Under the pieces are notes generated by a model. The model searched no databases, was not told the DNA's origin, and was given only the letters and a program-made list of their open reading frames with translations. 14,138 nt of DNA from Sanchytrium tribonematis. Its lineage: Eukaryota; Sanchytriomycota; Sanchytriomycetes; Sanchytriales; Sanchytriaceae. This document shows positions 6,426-12,464 of the stretch, one piece after another; position 1 is the stretch's first letter, and every line of letters begins with the position of its first letter. The stretch covers positions 1-14,138 of the forward strand of contig JADGIG010000174.1 in assembly GCA_018985235.1 (NCBI GenBank), read 5' to 3'. A program made the position numbers and the translations under genes.

Positions 6426-8325
6426 ATGTTGACTTATGAATATGATGAAAACTTACTATTCTTCCCATCTTTTGTATTTACGGTATCATTCATTTTATCT
6501 CTAGTATTTTTGGCAAGAAGAAACTATAGTGGATTTATAGCATCATTTGGATTAGCATCGGCAGTGGCTGGCTATATTGTCACCAAGGAAAGACCCACAC
6601 TTAAACTTAATTTTAATCCTTTTGAAATTCTAGAAATGCCTACGGAATCTGCATTTTTCAATGATATAAGCGAACAAGACATCAAGAGAGCATATCGAAA
6701 ATTATCATTGAAGTGGCATCCTGATAGAATGCAATTTAATGAGGGCTCAAATATGACTGCAGAAGAAGCACATGACAAATTCACACAGATTAATTTGGCA
6801 AAACAGACTTTGTTAGATCCTACTATGCGAGAAAATTGGCAAGAGTGTGGTGACCCAAACGGTTGTTCTGTAGGATTCGCATCTAGTATGGGCCTAGCTT
6901 TGCCTTTATGGATGATTACAACTTGGTCCCCATATGTTGTTCTAGTGTATATGCTAGCATTTGGAATTGGTACTCCTTTTCTATTGGCCAGATGGTGGTA
7001 TTCGACAACTCTGCATACTAGAGATGGTGTACATACTGCAGTCGCAAAACAGGTTTTTAAGGGCTTTTCTGAAGAAATTTCTTTTCATCAAATTATCCAT
7101 TTGATATGTTCTGCAGTAATCCAAGATCCAGAATTAGTTAAGTGTGTTTCATCAGTTCCAAAAACAGACTACAAAATCTTAGAGCAGCAAGTAACGGAAC
7201 AATTAGAGATTCGTGGTCATAAAATTCAAATTCCTGACGGCCTCTCAGACAATTCTATTGAATATTTATTGTATTTGTTATTTCACGCTCAACTTTTAAG
7301 AGTTAATATAAAATGCATTTCCCTTCCGCTGGAGGACTTTAACAAGGTTTGTGTGCAATTTTATACAGTTGCTGCAAAAACATTGCTTAAAATTGCTCTT
7401 GCTCGACAATGGCTTAGCAACGTCATAGCTTGTTTGGATCTCTCGCAATTGATTGTTCAAGCAAATTGGGCCAACGATTCCTCATTATTTCAATTGCCAT
7501 ACATGTCTCACTCAACTCTGAAAACATTAAAAAATAGAAGGAAATCGGTGAAAACGATCACCCACGTCGCAGAAACACTAGACATTAGAGGACTTTTCAG
7601 CATGTTGAATGACGTCGAATATGGCAATATAATGAAGATGCTTGATCAATACCCACGTTTGGTGTTGGAAGGAGCAGATTTCAGAGTTAAAGGGGAAAAA
7701 GTTATTACACCAAGCGCATTAGTTACTTGTACCATTAAAATCAGAAGCGTATCGGTATTGAAAACCAAGGAGCAATTAAAGCAAGAGTTTGAAGATTATA
7801 AAAAGAACAATCCAGATAAGGAAAATATTGAGGATGAGGATGATTTCACGTTAGATGAAGATAATGAAGATGGCAAACTTATCAATCTGGACGACCCAGA
7901 AGACGCTCCAGTTGCACATGCTCCATTCTTTCCAAAGGTATATTTCATTAATTTAGACAAAGCATATACATTGGTGGTTGTTTATTGGGTCTCCTTTTTC
8001 AAATAGAATCATTTCAGCAAAACGTATCCCTGGTATAAAAGATAGAAAAACTTTATCTATCCAATTCGCAGCACCTCCTCAAGTTGGTCAGTATCCATTT
8101 AGTGTGTTTTTAAAGTCTGATTCATATTTGGGCTCAGATATGAGAATGGACGTTCAAATGAAAGTCGAACAGGGTGAACCAATGAAGCAGATAGAGGATG
8201 ATATCAGTGAACCAGACGAGGACACTACAGCAGGACAAATACAAATGATGAAAAGAGGAAGAATGGCTATGGCGCACGATAATGAGAATGCAGAGGAAGC
8301 GTCGGATACTAGTGAAGAGGAATAA
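6426..8325 (+). CDS. SEC63: Sec63, J-domain subunit of the ER translocon
   Basis: Exons 6426..7937 and 7957..8325 give 626 residues. Sec63 sits in the ER membrane with Sec61 and recruits BiP through its luminal J domain for post-translational import. Two helices (about residues 11-30 and 36-53) precede the J domain (about 63-142) with the HPD triad at 98-100, and NWQECGDPNG follows; a third helix lies at about 157-190 (ALPLWM...LLARWWY). The rest is the cytosolic Brl/Sec63 region, with an acidic insert near 466-494 and a second acidic tail at the C-terminus. The intron lies inside the Brl region; splicing gives HAPFFPKTKHIHWWLFIG, the expected WW(V/L)FIGD-like block. The cytosolic loop between helices 1 and 2 is only about five residues, much shorter than in human or yeast Sec63. 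The TAA stop is inside AATAAA and 5 bases from the stop of convergent eIF2A. Confidence 0.95.
7938..7956 (+). other. 19-nt spliceosomal intron in SEC63
   Basis: GTATATTTCATTAATTTAG, phase 0, between FFPK and TKHIHWWLFIG. Read through, the frame ends at TAG about 17 codons later and loses the last 122 residues of the Brl region. It has TTAAT at positions 11-15. Confidence 0.92.
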
Positions 8326-8335
8326 ATGATTTATT
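8321..8335. terminator. Bidirectional poly(A) block AATAAATGATTTATT holding both stop codons
   Basis: The plus-strand AATAAA (8321-8326) contains the Sec63 TAA (8323-8325). The minus-strand AATAAA (8335..8330) contains the eIF2A TAA (8333..8331). Fifteen bases supply two stops and two poly(A) signals. Confidence 0.65.
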
Positions 8336-9692
8336 GCATTGATAATTGCTCTAATTCTAGGGCCAATTCATTCTGGCGAGAAATTTTGTTTGATTGTTGT
8401 TCATCCAGAACCAAACCTTCCTTTTGCTTATTCTTCAGACTCTCTATCTCTTTCAATTTTTTCTTGATAGCTTTAATTTTTTTAGAATTTATATTCGATT
8501 CAACTGGGTTTGCGCCTACTACATTTGAACCACCTCGCTTACTAGGCGGGATATATTTCTTACCATTAGGAGCCTTTTCGACAATGGCTCCTTGGGGTGG
8601 GTCTTTCAATACAAAAGTATCTGCAACATCAGGATTTAAATCTTCAAATACTGCAAAAAGCCTCTCTTTCGCAAAAAAATTGATTTTACAGCCACTTGGA
8701 TGCCACAAAGTAATACCATTATCGACTTTTAATCGTCTATAAAAAGTAGCGGTGATAATCTGTTGATTGTCAGAAGTGAAATACAACTCACTTGTCAATG
8801 AGGCCCTAAATGATCCGGTCATTGTATAACCCTCAGTGGAATACACTTCGGTATCTCCAGGCATATTTCCGAATCCTGAAATGACCAATAACTTGCCATT
8901 GTGCGAAAATTTACAGTAGTTTTTGTGATCTGCTTTAAATGATTTAACCACATCACACTTAGTGTTAAAAATATCAATGGATGCTGGCATGTAACCATAA
9001 ATAACACAAAATTCTATTCGAATAGGATTCCATGCGACGTGGTGAATTGGACCTTCTTTAGCTAATGGTATTCTAGCAGTGTAACCATTAACATTAAGCA
9101 GATATAAAAAGGAATTTCCATAATAACCCCCGCCGGACTCGTTTATAGCCTGTACAATACAATAGTCCTTACACCAATAAAATTCAATATATTGCACTGA
9201 CATCAATGTTGCTGATGACACAAAAGACTTTATATCAGATACATGACATAGTTTTGCGAAAGAAGGGCCGTTTTTTTTCTTTAAAAATAGGCAGAGGTAC
9301 GATTCGTCTGGTGACAACGAAATCCGATTTAATCCATGAAGTGTAACTGAATTTTTGGAACCGTTAGAATAGCATGTTAGAGTATGATTGTGAAGGTGAA
9401 AGATACAATCTTTAGAAACTTCGATCTGGTCAGCCCGTTTGCCATTGATCTCCAGATGCAATTCATTATTTTTCAATATGACTATTGATTTGAGCGTGTC
9501 AATTACAGTATACTTGTATTTTGTAAACCTTACGTCTCCCTCGCAATCTACCTTGTTATTTTGAATCGAAATATTTCTATCATTTGAGGTCGCTATCAAA
9601 TCGTGTATATGACAAATTTCTGCAGGACCCTGGACTGATTTCAATGTGCCATCTTTAAATTGTTCAATTCCTTCTGAGCTGTAAATCCACAT
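8331..9692 (-). CDS. EIF2A: Eukaryotic translation initiation factor eIF2A
   Basis: 453 residues, no intron. eIF2A is a cytosolic beta-propeller protein implicated in non-canonical or stress translation initiation; it is unrelated to eIF2-alpha. The N-terminal two-thirds is WD-like propeller with the most conserved stretch at about residues 214-280: GPIHHVAWNP, CVIYGYMPA, IFNTKCDVV, FSHNGKLLVISGFGNMPGD, then ITATFYRRLKVDNGITLWH. KYIPPSKR follows, then the typical C-terminal coiled coil KKIKAIKKKLKEIESLK with QQSNKISRQNELALELEQL. At 453 it is shorter than the human protein (about 585), mostly through a shorter linker. The ATG at 9692 is right at the propeller start (MWIYSSEGIEQF). It lies 48 bases downstream of the HMG gene's stop on the same strand. 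Confidence 0.92.
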   Translation of the reverse strand: MWIYSSEGIEQFKDGTLKSVQGPAEICHIHDLIATSNDRNISIQNNKVDCEGDVRFTKYKYTVIDTLKSIVILKNNELHLEINGKRADQIEVSKDCIFHLHNHTLTCYSNGSKNSVTLHGLNRISLSPDESYLCLFLKKKNGPSFAKLCHVSDIKSFVSSATLMSVQYIEFYWCKDYCIVQAINESGGGYYGNSFLYLLNVNGYTARIPLAKEGPIHHVAWNPIRIEFCVIYGYMPASIDIFNTKCDVVKSFKADHKNYCKFSHNGKLLVISGFGNMPGDTEVYSTEGYTMTGSFRASLTSELYFTSDNQQIITATFYRRLKVDNGITLWHPSGCKINFFAKERLFAVFEDLNPDVADTFVLKDPPQGAIVEKAPNGKKYIPPSKRGGSNVVGANPVESNINSKKIKAIKKKLKEIESLKNKQKEGLVLDEQQSNKISRQNELALELEQLSMQ

Positions 9693-9733
9693 GATTGCCC
9701 AGTTTTAAAGGAGAAATAATTGTGCAAAAATTG

Positions 9734-9745
9734 AATAAATTTATT
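9734..9745 (-). terminator. AATAAATTTATT poly(A) block of the HMG-box gene
   Basis: The same perfect 12-base palindrome as at 3586-3597. On the minus strand its AATAAA contains the TAA stop of the HMG-box gene (9743..9741). There is no convergent gene here, so the palindrome is not explained by bidirectional use alone. Confidence 0.5.
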
Positions 9746-10361
9746 GAGTAAGTACAGTTTCACCAGAGTGTTTGCTTTTCTTTTTCTTCTTTTTCTTCTT
9801 TTGCTCGTCATCTGATTTTCTTTTCTTTGACTTGTCGGCATTCTTTTTCTTGGGAGACTTTTCCAAGTCTACTTTGGGAGAGGCAGAAACCCCTTCGCTA
9901 GCAGCTAGTTCTTCAATTGCATCAGGATGAGGTACTGAGCCAACTTCAATATCGGATTCAGCAGATAGAGGCGGTGTTTCTTTAGATTTGCTATATTTTT
10001 CCATAGCTGACTTGTAATTAGAGACGAGTTGATTATGTTGATCCACATAATCTTGCTTTTCAGCATCAGTCATACCTCTCCACACCACACCCAACTGCTT
10101 TGCAATTTCAGTCTGATTTGCCTCAGGCATCTCTGCTTTCAAGGTTGGACGCATTTCTTGTGCAAATATAAAATATGAAGATAGCGGTTTCTTTGGCATA
10201 TTGGGATCTGAAGCAGGTTTTTTCGCCTTCTTTTTGACAATTTTTGTAGTTTCACCAGTCTCTAAGATGTCTCCGAGCGCCAAAAGTTGTTCTGATAGAT
10301 CAGCTACACTTTTCGCAATGTTTGCGAAAGTTTTCTTGAGTAGAGATACAGATTCTGTCAT
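9741..10361 (-). CDS. HMG-box chromatin protein, Hmo1-like
   Basis: 206 residues, ATG at 10361. One canonical HMG box at about residues 53-122: DPNMPKKPLSSYFIFAQEM, then ITK-like EIAKQLGVVWRGMTDAEKQ and DYVDQHNQLVSNYKSAMEKY. HMG boxes bind and bend the DNA minor groove. The N-terminal 45 residues are helical and the tail is very lysine-rich (KKKKKKKKSK near the end), preceded by acidic and Ser/Pro stretches. This order (helical N-terminus, DPNxPKKPL box, lysine run) resembles yeast Hmo1, which acts at rDNA and ribosomal-protein genes; Nhp10 or a simple NHP6/HMGB-type protein are alternatives. The lysine tail also serves as a likely nuclear localisation signal. A TATAAAA lies 28 bases upstream of the ATG. 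Confidence 0.85.
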   Translation of the reverse strand: MTESVSLLKKTFANIAKSVADLSEQLLALGDILETGETTKIVKKKAKKPASDPNMPKKPLSSYFIFAQEMRPTLKAEMPEANQTEIAKQLGVVWRGMTDAEKQDYVDQHNQLVSNYKSAMEKYSKSKETPPLSAESDIEVGSVPHPDAIEELAASEGVSASPKVDLEKSPKKKNADKSKKRKSDDEQKKKKKKKKSKHSGETVLTQ

Positions 10362-10382
10362 CAAGGAGGTAAAGGGGAATCA

Positions 10383-10389
10383 TTTTATA
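10383..10389 (-). promoter_or_regulatory. TATA-like element of the HMG-box gene
   Basis: TATAAAA on the minus strand begins 28 bases before the ATG at 10361. It mirrors the element of the divergent gene. If TATA sets initiation 25-30 bases downstream, the transcript would be almost leaderless. Confidence 0.35.
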
Positions 10390-10484
10390 TTCAAAGGAAC
10401 ACAAGAAATTTGTATTTTCCTTCAAAAAATTTCCTGCGGAAAATGGTAGAAGTTTGTTTCGTAATTATTTTGATGCTTTTCTTT

Positions 10485-10490
10485 TATAAA
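10485..10490 (+). promoter_or_regulatory. TATA-like element of the LENG8/Thp3-like gene
   Basis: TATAAA begins exactly 28 bases before the ATG at 10513, the same distance as on the other side of this divergent promoter. In AT-rich DNA this could be chance. Confidence 0.35.
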
Positions 10491-10512
10491 TTATTTATTG
10501 TTTCGAACTTAA

Positions 10513-11709
10513 ATGTATGGCAATAGGAGGTTGTGTTACACAAATTGTATGAATTGGTCTCCCTCAGCGAAAAAATTTTACGTTGATGTCATGAATTTGG
10601 TGCCTGCAGACCTGAAAGAGACTGCAGGTGACTATCTTATACAGTATATAAAATTAAAAGGGTTCTCTCGGCAGTACTCAAAGGAAAACATTGATCAGCA
10701 TTTAGCAAAAATAAAACTGGCAAAATTCAAATTGTCAATTCAAAACTCCAATTCCTCGAAGTCAACAATTGAAGCAAATAAACCAAAAAAAATTTCGAAG
10801 TTGGAAGAACGTAAGCGCCGGTTTGCGAGTGATCCAAACACGAACACCAGTTTAATTGAGATTTCCAATAATCCTATTATTGGAAAAAATCTTAATTTAG
10901 AAAAAAGCTACTTAAGACTAACTGGTCCTCCGAATCCCAATTTGACACGACCACTTTATATTCTAAAGCAAACTCTGCTGTTACTTAGAAATAAATGGGA
11001 ATTAAAAAAGGACTATTCATTCATTTGCGATCAATTAAAATCACTCAGACAAGATCTAAGTGTACAGGGAATCCGAGATGAATTTACTGTTGAGGTGTAC
11101 GAATGGAATGGTAGAGTTTCTTTAGAAATGTCTGACATTGGAGAATTTAATCAATGCCAGACTCAGTTGTGGGAATTATACCAACTACCTGAAAATTTGA
11201 AATGTGGATTGAGAAAAGATGAGTACAAGGCCTACAGAATACTCTATTTAATTTTCACTAGAAGAAAATCAGAGCTTAATAACTTATTGAAGCAATGTCT
11301 ATCATTGGGTAAAGTTCCCGCATGTATCAAGCATGCGTTTGAGGTGAGAAAAGCAGTCGATATTGGGGATTGTGTTCGTGTCCTCGAATTATATGACAAT
11401 GCTCCTTTTCTTGGTGCAAAATTGATGAATTTATTTATCGAAAAAGTAAGGACGGAGACTTTGCGATCTCTTTCTAAATCGTTCCGCAAAACAATATCTA
11501 TGACTTTCCTAGCGTCTCTTCTGGGAATGAAATTTGAAGAAACATTTAATTTTGTAGACACATTAATTAAAAATGTATCAGATGATTCTTTGGACAACGT
11601 TTTTGACGAAAATGAAGGATTTGCGCTGGTCTGTACAGAATTGTATCCTTATGTTGAGGAAAGGTGTTCACAGCTTTCGAAGATTGATATCAAAGGACAA
11701 ATCCATTAG
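10513..11709 (+). CDS. SAC3/GANP-family protein, LENG8/Thp3-like
   Basis: 398 residues, no intron. This SAC3/GANP branch (yeast Thp3, animal LENG8) works in nuclear mRNA processing or export and transcription elongation; yeast Thp3 pairs with Csn12. The N-terminal part (about 1-110) is basic and low in conservation, with SKLEERKRRF near residue 97. The conserved block starts with LEKSYLRLTGPPNP (about 133) and RPLYILKQTL, then KKDYSFICDQLKSLRQDLSVQGIRDEFTVEVYE, NQCQTQLWELY and YKAYRILYLIFTRR, a near-diagnostic order for LENG8/Thp3. The C-terminal part is the helical PCI-like region. An internal ATG at 10549 (MNWSPSAKKF) is an alternative start. It ends with TAG; an AATAAA occurs about 65 bases on, unlike the tight 3' ends of its neighbours. 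Confidence 0.9.
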   Translation: MYGNRRLCYTNCMNWSPSAKKFYVDVMNLVPADLKETAGDYLIQYIKLKGFSRQYSKENIDQHLAKIKLAKFKLSIQNSNSSKSTIEANKPKKISKLEERKRRFASDPNTNTSLIEISNNPIIGKNLNLEKSYLRLTGPPNPNLTRPLYILKQTLLLLRNKWELKKDYSFICDQLKSLRQDLSVQGIRDEFTVEVYEWNGRVSLEMSDIGEFNQCQTQLWELYQLPENLKCGLRKDEYKAYRILYLIFTRRKSELNNLLKQCLSLGKVPACIKHAFEVRKAVDIGDCVRVLELYDNAPFLGAKLMNLFIEKVRTETLRSLSKSFRKTISMTFLASLLGMKFEETFNFVDTLIKNVSDDSLDNVFDENEGFALVCTELYPYVEERCSQLSKIDIKGQIH

Positions 11710-11854
11710 AAAATTACTGCGATGACAATTTGGCTGTGTATTTGATTGATTTTATAGATTAAAAACTTTATATTTAATAAAATCAAATATTACGTTTTAA
11801 CCAATCATGTGATTGAAACCACATTTAAATTTGACATTTGACTTTCCAATTGCA

Positions 11855-12445
11855 ATGAAGTATTCGTTAGATATAATTATGAAAATTAAACGTAGTCCAT
11901 TAATTCCCGTAATGCCAGACGAGGTAGCAGCCGTAAATGCCAAGGCTCGAAAAAAGAAAACTGGTAGGAGTCGCTCAACTTCTCCTCAGCCTCAAGAGTT
12001 TGCGATCAATGGCGAGTTTTACATTGATTCGTCTGTTTTGTACGATCAGCATGCCAGTACACCTATTGCTTTCTTACAGAATGGCGGAAATTGGTGGGAA
12101 CAAGCTCAATTTCAAGATCAGGCCAAGCAACAATACTTGGGGCTACAACATTTTGGGTACGAAGGGCAGCCGGCTAATGGACTTTTGACAAAAGAAGCCA
12201 CTGAAATGGCCCCTGTTGAAGTTCCGAATGTTTATCCACCAGGATTTGAACCAGAAATTGAGGAAAAGTCTCAATTTTTGCACTCTATGATGAGAAGACG
12301 CTCTCAAACTTTACAAGCATTGGCAGATTGCAATGGAGATCTTTCTTCACTGCAAGATAAAGTGGGGAAAATGACAGTGGATGAGTCTGATCAAATGTAC
12401 GATAAGTTGGTTCGCGAGGCAAATATGGTCACCGCAAACAAATAA
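11855..12445 (+). CDS. Unrecognised 196-residue protein with PPGF motif
   Basis: The frame is open slightly upstream, but the first ATG is at 11855; a second in-frame ATG at 11879 is an alternative start. I do not recognise a family. Residues 31-45 are basic and serine-rich (ARKKKTGRSRSTSPQPQ), an NLS- or RS-like patch. The middle (50-110) is rich in Gln, Asn and aromatic residues (NGGNWWEQAQFQDQ). VPNVYPPGFEPE at 123-134 holds PPGF, the core bound by GYF domains, and loosely resembles a PAM2 motif. The last 60 residues are mainly helical (SMMRRRSQTLQAL...MYDKLVREANMV). The composition suggests a largely disordered RNA- or chromatin-related adaptor, which is inference. The stop TAA is inside AATAAA and the next gene starts 19 bases later. 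Normal length, codon use and tight signals argue it is real. Confidence 0.7.
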   Translation: MKYSLDIIMKIKRSPLIPVMPDEVAAVNAKARKKKTGRSRSTSPQPQEFAINGEFYIDSSVLYDQHASTPIAFLQNGGNWWEQAQFQDQAKQQYLGLQHFGYEGQPANGLLTKEATEMAPVEVPNVYPPGFEPEIEEKSQFLHSMMRRRSQTLQALADCNGDLSSLQDKVGKMTVDESDQMYDKLVREANMVTANK

Positions 12446-12446
12446 A
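12441..12446 (+). terminator. AATAAA poly(A) signal overlapping the stop codon
   Basis: AATAAA contains the TAA (12443-12445) of the 196-residue protein gene. The start-proximal element of the next gene begins 5 bases further on. Confidence 0.55.
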
Positions 12447-12450
12447 ACTT

Positions 12451-12460
12451 TTTTTGAAAC
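12451..12460 (+). promoter_or_regulatory. Start-proximal TTTTTGAAAC element
   Basis: TTTTTGAAAC followed by TTTC and the ATG at 12465. It is identical to the 10-mer upstream of Sec63. It fills most of the 19-base gap between two same-strand genes. Confidence 0.45.
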
Positions 12461-12464
12461 TTTC

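Noticed and set aside
7938-8006. Sec63 truncated at 526 residues with a separate downstream ORF
   Set aside because: The last 22 residues of that reading are not Sec63-like; removing the 19-nt intron joins the two frames into a normal Brl region.
8326-8742. Plus-strand ORF opposite the eIF2A 3' end, and similar long ORFs opposite other genes
   Set aside because: They are antisense shadows of well-supported coding regions, with no family features.
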